A stretch of 64,000 nt of DNA from Symbiodinium natans (GCA_905221605.1 CAJNDS010002598.1:283793-347792), one strand, 5' to 3'; shown: positions 1 through 13,700, counted from the stretch's first letter. The notes: generated by a model not told the origin, from the letters alone. Translations and numbers: made by a program.

Positions 1-600
1 CTTAGGGCTGAGAGAGGTCCAGGGTCCCAAGTATGTGGTTAGCGTTTAGGGTTGAGGGTTCAGGCTTTCGGGTTAAGAGGGACTTTACCCTGAACCCTAA
101 ACCCTAAACCCTAAACCCTAAACCCTAAACCCTAAACCCTAAACCCTCCTGCGGAGACTGGCTGCCAGTACTCGGTGAGGCGCAACATCTTTGCTGGAGC
201 CGCCTTCGGCGTGTCCAACGGCATCATGCCTCTTGGGTTCAGACTCGAGAGCTGAGGGTTTAGGGTTTAGGGTTCAGGGTTTAGGGTTTAGGGCTAGGGT
301 TTAGGGTTTAGGGTTTAGGGTTTAGGGGTTTAGGGTTTAGGGTTTAGGGTTTAGGGTTTAGGTTTTAGGGCTTAAGGTTTGTGGGGCCTCTTGACCTCTT
401 GGCAGAGGCCGCAAAAGGTTCAGACTTGAGAGCTTGGGGATTCGGGTCTTGGGGGTTCAGGTTTCAGGGTTAGGGTTCAGGGATTAGGGTTCAGGGTTTA
501 GGGTTTAGGGCTTAGGGGTTAGGGGTTAGTAAGTTACGGTTTAGGGTTTAGTCAGCCTTCAGGGTACGGGCAATCAGTTCGATAAGAAACGGATGTTCTT
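1..600. repeat. Degenerate telomere-type arrays flanking ABC exon 169-227
   Basis: CCCTAAA copies at about 89-148 end just before the exon, and TTTAGGG copies at about 253-365 begin just after its donor. Further degenerate TTAGGG/TTTAGGG runs continue to about 555. This is the basic pattern of the window: CCCTAAA array, short exon, TTTAGGG array. Confidence 0.9.
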
Positions 601-3600
601 CGTTGAGACCCTGAATATTTCTTCTAGGCGGCCACGGGAATAAGAAATGAAAGTAAGACTGAGGGTCTTATCACATTTCTTATTCTCCCCCCGCGTCCCC
701 GGTGACCCCCCCTCCGCCGTGACCCCCCCCCCCCCCACCCCTCCCGGGAGTTCAACGACATCGTTTTTGGAGTTTTCAGCTCCCAAAACCTCAAAAACGG
801 TGTCGTTGAACTCCCCCCCCGTCCCGGACGTTTCCAGTGACCTCCCATCCCCCGTGACCCCCAGCCCCCCCCCCCCCCAGAATTCAACGACATCGTTTTT
901 GGAGTTTTCAGCCCCCAAAACCTCAAAAACGGTGTCGTTGAACTCCTCCCGGTGACCTCCCGTCCCCCGTGACCCCACCCCCGCCCCCAGAGTTCAACGA
1001 CATCGTTTTTGGAGTTTTCAGCCCCCAAAACCTCAAAAACGGTGTCGTTGAACTCCTCCCCGGTGCCCCCGTGACCCCCACCCCCCCCCAGAGTTCAACG
1101 ACACCGTTTTTGGAGTTTTCAGCCCCCAAAACCTCAAAAACAGTGTCGTTGAACTGTCCCCGTGCGCTCCAGAGTTCAACGACATCTATTTTGGAGTGTT
1201 CAGCTCCCAAAACCTCAAAAAACGGTGTCGTTGAACCCGTTGACACTGGCAGGAATCGAGCCTGCGACCTTACGTTCCAATGCCGACGCCTTAACCATTA
1301 GGCCACGGGGAGAAGTGCTGGCTATAACACCTCTCAACCAAATGGATTCGCCGTTTGGGCCGTGACCCCCCCCCACCCCAGAGTTCAACGACATCGTTTT
1401 TGGAGTTTTCAGCCCCCAAAACCTCAAAAACGGTGTCGTTGAACTCCCCCCGCGTCCCCAGTGACCTCCCATCCCAACTGCTCCCCGGTGACCTCCCGTT
1501 CCCCGTGACCCCCAACCCCCCCCCCCCCAGAGTTCAACGACATCGTTTTTGGAGTTTTCAGCCCCCAAAACCTCAAAAACAGTGTCGTTGAACTGTCCCC
1601 GGTGCGCCCCAGAGTTCAACGACATCTATTTTGGAGTTTTCAGCTCCCAAAACCTCAAAAACGGTGTCGTTGAACCCCGTTGACACCGGCAGGAATCGAG
1701 CCTGCGACCTTACGTTCCAATGCCGACGCCTTAACCATTAGGCCACGGGGAGAAGTGCTGGCTATAACGCCTCTCAACCAAATAGATTCGCCGTTTGGGC
1801 CGTGACCCCCCCACCCCAGAGTTCAACGACATCGTTTTTGGAGTTTTCAGCCCCCAAAACCTCAAAAACAGTGTCGTTGAACTCCCCCCGCGTCGCTCGT
1901 GACCTCCTGTCCCCCGCCCACCTCTCCAGAGTTCCACGACATCGTTTTTGGAGTTTTCAGCCCCCAAAACCTCAAAAACGGTGTCGTTGAACTTTCCCCG
2001 GTGACCCGTGACCGCCCCCACCCCCCCCCCCCCCCCCCCCCCAAACCATACACAAGGCCTGGGAATAAGAAATTTGCCTTGTGCCAGACCCTGGTTAAGA
2101 AACAGGGGCACTCCTCCAGGGTCTAATTTCTTGTTTGGAACGATTTCTTATCAAATGCGTGCACCGTAGAGGGTGATCTTGCTAGCCCGGCCTCCTTTAT
2201 TCCGTGGTTCCCTGATAAAGAAAGGTGCCTTTGTAATTTTTGTTGCTGGACTACCAAGTAGTTGTTGGACCAGAAGTTCAACGAACAGACGAATCTAAGA
2301 TTGGGGAACCCCTAAACCCTAAACCCTAAACCCTAAACCCTAAACCTGAAACCCTAAGCCGATAGGGTTCCTCGAGCTTTCTTGTTGTCATGAATCCGAG
2401 TGCCCCACCTTAATGATTTGGGCGGGCTTCTCGGGGGTTTGTTCTACCCTAAACCCTAAACCCTGAACCCGAAATTGCTGGAACCCTTTCCGGGGGGGCC
2501 TGCTAAGGAGGCCTTCCATGGTCAATAGCCAGGCATTAGCTGAGATTCCAACATGGGGTTCGTCAAGTTTAGGGAGAATGGTCATATGCCATACCCCCTC
2601 AATGGGGGTTTCCGAAACTAGGGGTATGTTGCTTCCGGGGCTTACAGAACTTCAGGGTTTAGGGTTTAAGGGTCTTGTCACAAAATGGAGTGGACGCTAT
2701 GGATGCCCCGTGCCTTTGGTTGCAGTTTGGCACTTCCCGACCACCATGTGCCTACTTCCGTACATAGCTTGGGATGTTACCCCTTATTCTGACAGTCCCT
2801 GTAGTGATGGTAATTGGGGTTACTATGATCCCTTTTAAGGACTTTTTTTTGCATGTTTGGGGGAGCATCCCAATACATAGCCCGACTGTACATCACCCAA
2901 GCATCTCCAGAGGAACAGGGGCGCGCCATCCTCGAAACTGTCGTCGCTTTTGGAGCCTCGGATCGTGACTCGACTTGCTTACGTGCGTTACCGTCATCTG
3001 ACCACAGCAGATGAAGAAGAGGACGACATCCGCTCTTCTTTCCGAGTCCTGTTGAGCCGGATTGCGTCAGGGAGCACACTCTAGAGCATCCTTATGAGAA
3101 TCATAAACTTCTCGATAAAGGGTAGAGCATGGTAGGGGCAAGTGGGGGTTTGGCGCGATCCCACGTCAGATTCGCTACCATGTCGTAAACGCCCGGCGCG
3201 CTTGGCTTGAAGTCCTGGCAAATCACACATCGTCTTCAGCAATGCTTGACGGTGTAGGTTCTTGGAATCTGAGCCTTGACATCTTTGTCTCCTTCTGCCA
3301 TTTCCTGGAACAGTAGGTCCTTGCAGCTGCAAAAGTCCTGCATCAGAAGGAACCAGGCCATGACGCCGAAACAGCCACATCTAGAACATGACGATGAATG
3401 ATAGGTAGACCCTGCGGATATTCTACATCTTCCCTAACTGGTTTCAAGAGGATCCTGTATAGGAATATTATCAGAAGTGTAAGGACCGGCCTAGAATGTT
3501 GCGGGGTTGGCTCGCCAAATGAGCTGTTTGGTAATTGGGCATGCTGCGACCTGATCTGGCTCACCCCCAAATTGAGTTTGGTATTTATTAGGGTACCCCT

Positions 3601-6600
3601 AATATACCCCCCCCCCCCCCACCCCCCCTACTATCCTTGTTGTTATTTATAGGAACCCTGAAACAGGAAAGCCCCATAAAGTAGCTGAACAAGTGGGCAG
3701 TATTCCCAAGACATCGGGTGTATGTCTGTCCCAGCAGCCCACTAAGCCAAGAGATATAGCAAGTTTAGGTGTACGAATGACATGGGGCTTTCTTAATATG
3801 CAGGCTGCGTTTGGGTATGTTACCAAAAACCCCAAACCTGAAGTTTCAAGCTTTGAACATTGGAAATTTCTCGCGTGTCTACACCCCTCTTCCAACAAGT
3901 AGCGGGCTTCGTTTAAATCAATAGGCTTAGGGCACGACATGCAATTTGCAAGAAAAGCCTGGATTGCAAACATATATAGGGCTGGGCTTGTCACGATGGA
4001 ATCGCATATGACGTTGCCGTTCTGTGACGAGCGCCAGGTAAGGATTCGGAGGGTGCAGGGTAGGATTGCGCAGTGTTGGTTAAAGGCTCGGCGGAAAGAT
4101 CTTTAGGGTACAGGTGTTTTAGGGTTTTTGAAGTCTGGTTCGGCAGGGAAGGGAGACGAGTGAAGGACCTTCCTAATCGATCTGGAGTAGTCTTGTAGAT
4201 TCCGAACCCTAAGGCCCTAATCCCTAAACCCTAAACCCTATGCATGCGCTGCACAGAGGCTTGTTTGTGGGGGATGAGTTTAGAGCATGGGCACTGCAAC
4301 GACCATGTCGGGGTGGGCACTCTACAGGGTCCAGGGCCGAGGTATGACTCAGGGTTCAGGGTTTAGGGTTTATAGTTTATAGGGCTTAGGGTTTAGGGCC
4401 ACTGTGCGGGATCTGTTTCTTTTTGGAAGGTGGAGGTGGGGGGGGGGGGGACCCAAAGCGCGGTCGCCGGTCTCTCAGGTTCTTCATCATGGCCGGTGGG
4501 TTCTACATCGCCTCCATCTTGATCAAGGCAGAAGATGTACGGGATTGACCAAGGCCCCCAGTGCTGTAGGTTAGGGTTTAGGGTTTAGGGTTACGAGGAC
4601 CCAGAGTAGGCCCGTATTCCCTGTTTGCGGGTTTAGGTTCCCAGAAGCCCACGGTGGATCCAAGCAAGGTTAGCCCGTTTCTGATTTGGATTCCTATATG
4701 TGCGCGTCTATATACATATATATACATAGAGAGAGAGAGAGAGAGACACACACAGAGGCACGCGCAAAGATATGCTCCTGAAAGTTTAGGCCTAGGGCAC
4801 CAGCAAGTTTTGCTTTATGAAGACGTGCCGAAAATGAGGCTTTGAACGAGCTAAGCCCTGAAGCCCTAAAAACTCTAAGCCCTAAACCCTAAACCCTAAA
4901 CCCTAAACCCTAAACCCTAAACCCTAAACCCCATGCCCCCCACCACCCTCCTGGCTTCAGGATGGCATTGCTGATTTCCAGGGCGTGATGATGGCGTTCA
5001 TGGGCATCTTCTATGCAGGCCTGCCGTGTTAAGGTGGGGTTTAGGGTTTAGGGTTTAGGGTTTGGGGTTTAGGGTTTAGGGTTTAGGTCAAGATTCGGCA
5101 AGGTCTAGGGTCTAGGATGTAGGGTTCAGGGTTTAGGGTTTAGGTTCGCCTTCAAACTTGGCCTTCTAGCAGGCTGTGCAGGGGCTAGCACCTCAGGGTC
5201 TAGCGTTTAGGGTTTAGGGTTTAGGGTTCAGAGTGTAGGGTTTAGGGTTTAGGGTTTAGGGTTTAGGGTTTAGGGTTTAGGGTTTAGGGTTTAGGGTTTA
5301 GGGTTCAGGGTTCCTTGAACCACCAAGAAGTTGGAGCCTCTGACGAGGCATGGGAGCTGGCCAGGCGGCAGTCATGGTGGGCGACGCGACGAAGGCACCT
5401 CGGCGAAGCATTTAGGGTTTAGGGTTTAGGGTTTAGGGTTTAGGGTTTAGGGTTTAGGTTGGGTTTTGGTTAGGGTTTAGGGTGTCGGGTTTAGGGTTTG
5501 GGGGCACTACAGCCTGTCATTTTGGGGTTTGCACCCCAGCCCTAAACCCTAAACCCTAAACCCTAAACCCTAAACCCTAAACCCTGAACCATACACCTCA
5601 AGGCGAAGGTGGCATGCCACGACATGTTCAAGCTCATGGCGCCATGGCTCAACCAAAAGCGGTTGGGGTTCGGGGTTTAGGGTTTAGGGTTTAGGGTCTA
5701 GGTTTTAGGATGTAGGGTTTAGGGTTTAGGGTTTAGGGTGTAGGGTTTAGGGTTTAGGATTTAGGGTTTAGGGTTTAGAGTTTAGGTTTAGGGTTTGTGT
5801 TTTAGGCGTTATAGGGGTTGAGCTCAGGGAGTTGTTTGACTCAGGATTCTTGTTGACAGTGCATGTACATTGGCGTTTCGTCTCTTGTCGGGTTTTCTTC
5901 AAGGTTCATGGGTAGCTCTAGGTTTAGGGTTTAGGGTTTAGAGTGTAGGGTTTAGGGTTCAGGGTTTAGGGTGTAGCAAAGAGGAGGTCGTAGGCACAAA
6001 AGATAAGGTTTGGGGGCTTTAGGGTTGAGGGTTTTGGGGTTTCGGGTTCAGGGCCGTGAACCCTATAGCCTAAACCCTAAACCTTAAACCCTAAACCCTA
6101 AACCCTAAACCCCAAACAAATTGTACTGGAAGTTTACAGCCTTTGAAGGAGATAGGAAGTTTAGGTGTTTAGGCGTTGGGGATTTAGCATTTTGCGTTTG
6201 TAAGGGTTTGGGAGGTTGTCTAGGGTTCTAGGTTGATTATAGGGTTCTGGTCTGGAGGTTTTCGGCTCATGGTTTCGGGTTTGGGGTATACTTAGGGTCA
6301 GAAGTAGCAGGGTCATAACCAGTAGAGTTGTGGCCGCCCGACATGGAACCTGTAAAAATCACCGAAAAGAAGGGAACCGCCACAAAACCCCCAGCGCCCC
6401 CTAAACTTTCGTAATTAAACCCTAAACCCTAGCCCCTAAACCTTAACAATCCTAAGCCCATCCACCCCTAAGCTGCATACCCCGAAGCACTCAATGGCTG
6501 CATTGCAGCATGTTCGGCGTGCACGCCGTCAACAGGGACGGCTCCACTTCCCACCTGCACCCTAAACCCTAACCCTAAACCCTAAACCCTAAACCTCGCG

Positions 6601-7719
6601 ACCCTCCGATGCTGTGGGCTTCAGGTTGGAGTGAACCCCCCCGCCCCCCCGTTGTAACCTGTAACCTTTGTACTGGAACCTCGTCTGGATGAGAAACGAC
6701 CCCCTTGGCAAGCCTCGTATGGAGAAAAAGAGGCACACAAGAACCAGAAGGAGACACCAAACCCCATCGACCCGAGGAGCTTCATGTCCACCAAACAACC
6801 CTAGACCCTAAACCCCAAACGAAAAACCCTAGCCCTAAACCCTAAACCCTAAACCCTTTTCAGGACCGCGTCTCGGCCATTGATGGACTCGAGCCGACGG
6901 GCGTAACCCCGAAGCAGCTTGAGGCTCTGAGGGCTTAAGGCTTAGCATGCGGGGGTGTGATGAAGGGTCGGGTTTAGGGTTTAGGGTTCAGTGTTCAGTG
7001 TTCAGTGTTTAGGGTTTAGGGTTTAGGGTTTAGGGTTAAGAGACTGTTAAGAGTTCAGGGGTTCTAGGGTTTAGGGTTGTGAGGGTTTGGGATTTCGGCG
7101 GTGGGCTCCTGAGTTCGGGCTTGAAAAGGTTTGCGGTTTAGGGCTCGAGGTGTAAGGTTTAGGGTTGTAGGGTACCCTAAACCCTAAACCCTAAACCCTA
7201 AACCCTAAACCCTAAACCCTAAACCCTAAACCCTAAACCCTAAACCCTAAACCCTAAACCCTAAACCCTAAACCCTAAACCCTAAACCCCAATCCCTCTT
7301 AAGAGCCCGAGCAGCCTCGCAGTCGGCGTCAAGGACGTGGCCGCTCACGAGCCTGACATCAGTCGGGCTGAGGGCTGAGGGTAGCTACAAAGCTCAGGGC
7401 CTACTGGTGGCTAGTTAGGGTTTAGGGTTTAGGGTTTCGGGTTTGGGGTTTAGGGTTTCGGGTTTAGGGTTCGTGTAGTTACACGGTCCCTTTATATGGT
7501 CCCTGAGCCTTCTATAAATTCTATAAAGGGTTCTGAAGTATGGGCCCTTGGGTTTTACAGGGATTATAAGGGACATGTAAGGGTTCCCCAAGTAGAGCCC
7601 ATAGTAAGGGGCCATGTAACAACCCTATTGGATGAGCACCTCAAGATTGCCCCATGTCCGTAGGGCATTACGAGCCTCGCCCGAACCCGAACCCGAACCC
7701 GAACCCGAACCCGAACCCG

Positions 7720-7767
<48 letters not shown>

Positions 7768-10700
7768 ACCCCCCCCGCAAAAAAAAGGTCGCCCGAACCC
7801 GAACCCGACCGAACCGACGAACCAACCCGAAACGAACCGAACCCGAACCCGAACCGAACCCGAACCCGAACCCGAACCCGAACCCGAACCGAACCCGACC
7901 CGAACCCGACCCGAACCCGACCCAACCCGAACCCCCCCCCCCCCCACAACAAAAAAGTCGCCCGAACCCGAACCCGAACCCGAACCCGAACCCGAAACCC
8001 GAAACCCGAAACCCGAAACCCGAAACCCGAAACCCGAAACCCGAAACCCGAAACCCGAAACCCGAACCCGAGCCCGAGCCCGAGCCCGAACCCGAACCCG
8101 AACCCCCCCCCCCCCCCCACACAAAAAAAACGTCGCCCGAACCCGAACCCGAACCAACCCGAACCCGAACCCGAACCGAACCCCGAAACCGAAGCCGAAG
8201 CCGAACCGGAACCGGGAACCGGAACACGAACCGAAACCCGAACCCGAACCCCCCCCCCCCCCACACAAAAAAAGTTGCCCGAACCCGAACCCGAACCCGA
8301 ACCGAAACCGAACCCGACCCGAACCCGAACCCGAACCCGAACCCGAACCCGAACCCGAACCCGAACCCGAACCCGAACCCGAACCCGAACCCGAACCCGA
8401 ACCCGAACCCGAACCCCCCCCTCCCCACAAAAAAAAGTCGCCGGAACCCCAACCCCAACCCGAACCCCAACCCCAACCCGAACCCGAACCGGAACCCGAA
8501 CCCGAACCGAACCCGAACCCCCCCCCCCCCCCAACCCGAACCCGAACCCGAACCCGAGCCCGAGCCCGAGCCCGAACCCCAACCCGAACCCGAACCCGAA
8601 CCCGAACCCCAACCCGAACCCGAACCCGAACCCGAACCCGAACCCGAACCCGACCCGAACCCGAACCCGAACCCGAACTTCCCCCCACAAAAAAAAGTCG
8701 CCGGAACCCGAACCCAACCGAACCGAACCCGAACCAACCCACCCCCCCCCCCCCCCCCCCCCCCCCGCAAAAAAAAGTCTCCCGAACCCGAACCCGAACC
8801 CGAACCCGAACCCCACCCGAACCCGAACCCGAACCCGAAACCCCCCCCCCCCCGTGGGTGGCTTAAATAGGGTTTATTTGGAAGCTGAGAGTCGTGTTTT
8901 TGTGTGGTAGATACAAAGGAAAGGGCATAAGAAAGTAGCGAAAGGAGCTCCTCAATTCCCTTCCTTATCTCCTATCCTTTTTTCTTTATTCATTGCAACA
9001 GGAGAATACAGGAAAAGGGCCTCCATTCCCCTCTTGTTCTTCCTTTCTTGTGTTTTTGTCATTTAAAGGGGAACAGGAGAAGAGAAGGGAAAGAGAAGGA
9101 GAGAGGAGAGATAAAAGGAACACAATTTTAATGGGAAGAGCCAAGAAAAGAATAGAAAAGAGATGAACAAAGAAGATGGAGAGACAAAACAAGGCGCAAA
9201 GAAGATGGCACTCTTCTTTATCTATCCTCTCTCCCTTCCCTCTCCCTTCACTCTTTCTTTTCGAAACAGAAAAACTAAAAAGGAAGAACTTGAAAAGGAG
9301 AAGGGTAAGGAAAAGAGCAGAAGAGACAGGCCGAAAAGAGGGATATGATGAAGTATGGGCAAGGTCCACGCGCAAGGAGTCACCCTCTGCTTACCCTTCC
9401 ACTGCTTTATCATACAAGTTCCTTTCTTGTGTTTTATTAGTTAAAATGTAACAGAAGGAGAGAAGGGCAAGGGAAGTGAGAGAGGAGAGACAACAAGGAG
9501 GCCATTTGAATTTTCTGGAGGGGTACTGAAAAGAAGAGAAGACACAAGAAACAAGGAGACGGATAGCACTCTTCTTTATCTATCATCTCTCCCTTCCTTG
9601 TCTCTCGCTTTCCCCTCTATAATTAAAACAAATAGGTGCCCTCTCCTCTTCAGGAAGCCCCCTTGCCCTTATTTTGCTAGCTTTCTGAAACAACAAGGGA
9701 AACAACACATAGAAAGAGAGGAAAGGGAATGAAACAATAGGCAGTGGAGCTCTTCAGTGTCTTTACCTATCTCTTTTCTTCTTTTTCTTTTTCATTCAAT
9801 AAGGAAAAGAAGCTTCCTTTGGTGTGATTTTGAGATTTAAAAGAGAACAAGAGAAGAGAAGGGAGAGAGAAAGGAGAGAGGAGAGATCAAAAGGAAGCAA
9901 TTTTCATGGGAAGAGCAATGAAAATCATGGAAGAGAAATGAAGACAGGAGAGGGAGGTGCAAAATCAGGCAAAGAGAAGATGGTGCTCGTTTTCTTCTTT
10001 CCTCTCTTTCTTATCTTTCCCTTTCAAATAAAAACAAAAGGAAGAACAATGAACATGTAAAGGAACCCGTTTTCTTTTTCCGTTTGGGAACAAGGAAAAG
10101 AACAGAGGCGATAGGGCGAGAGGAGGGATTTGCTGCAGCATGGGGAGGGTCTACGGACAAGGAGCCAACCCCGCTCGCTTTCCCCATCCATTGGAAAAGA
10201 AAGGAACATGGCCTCCATTCCCCTCTTGTTCTTCCTTTCTTGCGCTTTTGTCATTTAAAGGGGAACAGGAGAAGAGAAGGGAGAGAGAAGGAGAGAGGAG
10301 AGACAAAAGGATTGCATTGTTAATGGGAAGAGCAAAGAAAAGAATAGAAGAGAGATGAATAGAGAAGTGGGAGAGACAAAACAAGGCGCAGAGAAGATGG
10401 CACTCTTCTTTATCTATCCTCTCTCCCTTCTCTCTCCCTTCCCTCTTTCTTTTCGAAATAAGAAAACAAAAAGGAAGAACTATGAGAAGGAGAAGGGTAA
10501 GGAAAGGAACAGAAGAGATAGGCCGAGAGGAGGGGTATGATGAAGTATGGACCGGTCCACGCGCCAGGAGTCACCCTCTGCTTACCCTTCCACTGCCTTA
10601 TCACACAAGTTCCTTTCTTGTGGTTTATCAGTCAAAAGGAAACAGAAGGAGAGAAGGGAAAGAGAAGTGAGACGAGATAACAAGGATGCCATTTTGCTGG

Positions 10701-13700
10701 AAGCGCAACTGTATGTGGCCACAACAAGCAGGCCAGGGAGGCTCAGGCGGGGCAAGTCTCTCCCTAATTAGAAAAAATCAATCTTGCTATTCACAGGTAG
10801 GCGCCCTTCTTCCTCTTCAGGAAATCGCCTTTCCCTTATTTTGCTTTTTGAAGCGAATAAGACAAACAACAGATAAGAAGAGAGGACAGGGAATGACTAG
10901 GTAAAGAGAGGAGCTCTTCAATTTCCTCCCTATCTCTTAAGTTACTTTTCCTTCTTGGGCGGGTGTCCTTTTTTCTTCCTTGAAGATGCAGAAAACTAGC
11001 AAAAAGGACACCCGATCGCCCATTTTCTTTTCAATTCCCTTCCTTATCTCCTATGCTCTTTTCCTTATTCATTGCAACAGGAGAATACAGGAAAAGTGCC
11101 TCCATTCCCCTCTTCTTCCTTTCTTGTGTTTTTGTCATTTAAAGGGGAACAGGAGAAGACAAGGGAAAGAGAAGGAGAGAGCAGAGATAAAAGGAACACA
11201 ATTCTAATGGGAAGAGCCAAGAAAAGAATAGAAGAGAGATGAACAAAGAAGATGGAGAGACAAAACAAGGCGCAAAGAAGATGGCACTCTTCTTTATCTA
11301 TCCTCTCGCCCTTCTCTCTCCCTTCCCTCTTTCTTTTCGAAACAGAAAAACTAAATTGGAAGAACTTGAAAAGGATAAGGGTAAGGAAAAGAGCAGAAGA
11401 GACAGGCCGAAAAGAGGAATATGATGAACTGAAAAGAAGAGAAGACACAAGAAACAAGGAGACGGATAGCACTCTTCTTTATCTATCATCTCTCCCTTCC
11501 TTGTCTCTCGCTTTCCCCTCTATAATTAAAAAAATAGGTGCCCTCTCTCCTCTTCAGGAAGCCCCCTTGCTCTTATTTTGCTAGCTTTCTGAAACGACAA
11601 GGAAACAACACATAGAAAGAGAGGAAAGGGAATGAAACAATAGGCAGTGGAGCTCTTCAGTGTCTTTACCTATCTCTTTTCTTGTTTTTCTTTTTCATTC
11701 AATAAGGAAAAGAAGCTTCCTTTGGTGTGATTTTGAGATTCAAAAGAGAACAAGAGAAGAGAAGGGAGAGAGAAAGGGGAGAGGAGAGATCAAAAGGAAG
11801 CAATTTTCATGGGAAGAGCAATGAAAATCATGGAAGAGAAATGAAGACAGGAGAGGGAGGTGCAAAATCAGGCAAAGAGAAGATGGTGCTCGTTTTCTTC
11901 TTTCCTCTCTTTCTTATCTTTCCCTTTCAAATAAAAACAAAAGGAAGAACAATGAACATGTAAAGGAACCCGTTTTCTTTTTCCGTTTGGGAACAAGGAA
12001 AAGAACAGAGGCGATAGGGCGAGAGGAGGGATTTGCTGCAGCATGGGGAGGGTCTACGGACAAGGAGCCAACCCCGCTCGCTTTCCCCATCCATTGGAAA
12101 AGAAAGGAACATGGCCTCCATTCCCCTCTTGTTCTTCCTTTCTTGCGCTTTTGTCATTTAAAGGGGAACAGGAGAAGAGAAGGGAGAGAGAAGGAGAGAG
12201 GAGAGACAAAAGGATTGCATTGTTAATGGGAAGAGCAAAGAAAAGAATAGAAGAGAGATGAATAGAGAAGTGGGAGAGACAAAACAAGGCGCAGAGAAGA
12301 TGGCACTCTTCTTTATCTATCCTCTCTCCCTTCTCTCTCCCTTCCCTCTTTCTTTTCGAAACAGAAAAACTAAAAAGGAAGAACTTGAAAAGGAGAAGGG
12401 TAATGAAAAGAGCAGAAGAGACAGGCCGAAAAGAGGGATATGATGAAGTATGGGCAAGGTCCACGCGCAAGGAGTCACCCTCTGCTTACCCTTCCACTGC
12501 TTTATCATACAAGTTCCTTTCTTGTGTTTTATTAGTTAAAAGGTAACAGAAGGAGAGAAGGGCAAGGGAAGTGAGAGAGGAGAGACAACAAGGAGGCCAT
12601 TTGAATTTTCTGGAGGGGTACTGAAAAGAAGAGAAGACACAAGAAACAAGGAGACGGATAGCACTCTTCTTTATCTATCATCTCTCCCTTCCTTGTCTCT
12701 CGCTTTCCCCTCTATAATTAAAAAAATAGGTGCCCTCTCTCCTCTTCAGGAAGCCCCCTTGCTCTTATTTTGCTAGCTTTCTGAAACGACAAGGAAACAA
12801 CACATAGAAAGAGAGGACAGGGAATGAAACAATAGGCAGTGGAGCTCTTCAGTGTCTTTACCTATCTCTTTTCTTGTTTTTCTTTTTCATTCAATAAGGA
12901 AAAGAAGCTTCCTTTGGTGTGATTTTGAGATTCAAAAGAGAACAAGAGAAGAGAAGGGAGAGAGAAAGGGGAGAGGAGAGATCAAAAGGAAGCAATTTTC
13001 ATGGGAAGAGCAATGAAAATCATGGAAGAGAAATGAAGACAGGAGAGGGAGGTGCAAAATCAGGCAAAGAGAAGATGGTGCTCGTTTTCTTCTTTCCTCT
13101 CTTTCTTATCTTTCCCTTTCAAATAAAAACAAAAGGAAGAACAATGAACATGTAAAGGAACCCGTTTTCTTTTTCCGTTTGGGAACAAGGAAAAGAACAG
13201 AGGCGATAGGGCGAGAGGAGGGATTTGCTGCAGCATGGGGAGGGTCTACGGACAAGGAGCCAACCCCGCTCGCTTTCCCCATCCATTGGAAAAGAAAGGA
13301 ACATGGCCTCCATTCCCCTCTTGTTCTTCCTTTCTTGCGCTTTTGTCATTTAAAGGGGAACAGGAGAAGAGAAGGGAGAGAGAAGGAGAGAGGAGAGACA
13401 AAGGATTGCATTGTTAATGGGAAGAGCAAAGAAAAGAATAGAAGAGAGATGAATAGAGAAGTGGGAGAGACAAAACAAGGCGCAGAGAAGATGGCACTCT
13501 TCTTTATCTATCCTCTCTCCCTTCTCTCTCCCTTCCCTCTTTCTTTTCGAAATAAGAAAACAAAAAGGAAGAACTATGAGAAGGAGAAGGGTAAGGAAAG
13601 GAACAGAAGAGATAGGCCGAGAGGAGGGGTATGATGAAGTATGGACCGGTCCACGCGCCAGGAGTCACCCTCTGCTTACCCTTCCACTGCCTTATCACAC

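Larger units (their letters stand above)
748..1992. repeat. Cluster of ten ~65-bp fold-back (palindromic) repeats in a C-rich spacer
   Basis: Each unit starts GAGTTCAACGACA(T/C)CG and ends CGGTGTCGTTGAACTC, its near-perfect reverse complement, with a short asymmetric centre (TTTTCAGCCCCCAAAA). Copies are at about 748-813, 881-945, 990-1055, 1091-1155, 1172-1236, 1381-1445, 1530-1594, 1613-1676, 1817-1882 and 1927-1992. Spacers are C-runs with GTGACC motifs. Two copies adjoin a tRNA-like sequence (1237-1310 and 1676-1750). The block from about 1172 to 1400 is repeated at about 1613-1830. It lies in the first visible intron of the ABC gene. Resembles clustered MITE-like hairpins; no protein-coding potential of its own. 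Confidence 0.9.
169..6900 (+). other. ABC transporter exons: end of transmembrane domain and linker
   Basis: Six exons. 169-227 reads [16 protein letters not shown], a typical ABCB cytoplasmic-loop/helix segment. 4479-4536 reads [19 protein letters not shown], a membrane helix. 4961-5018 reads [16 protein letters not shown]. 5348-5394 reads [15 protein letters not shown]. 5603-5638 reads [12 protein letters not shown]. 6864-6900 reads [13 protein letters not shown]. Joined, they follow the usual ABCB order at the end of a transmembrane domain (AFMGIFYAG, then MGAGQ, then DATKAK, then a linker with IDGL..TG). Introns are GC-AG except 4537-4960 (GT-AG). The first intron (228-4478) contains the fold-back cluster and about 2 kb of unique DNA. 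Confidence 0.85.

Noticed and set aside
1237-1310. Functional tRNA gene
   Set aside because: The anticodon arm does not pair and the acceptor end has extra bases; both copies lie within a repeated block.
748-1992. CRISPR-like array (regular repeats and spacers)
   Set aside because: Repeats are palindromic 65-mers, the spacers are C-runs and not unique sequences, and the context is a eukaryotic intron.
3081-3570. Minus-strand frames in the unique part of the first ABC intron
   Set aside because: No recognisable motif and no array-flanked exon setting; retained only as unexplained unique DNA.
7564-8910. Open frames of 380-418 codons on both strands (PNPNP, GSGSG peptides)
   Set aside because: They are produced by the 6-bp (CCCGAA)n period, which removes stops in every frame; no start context or domain.
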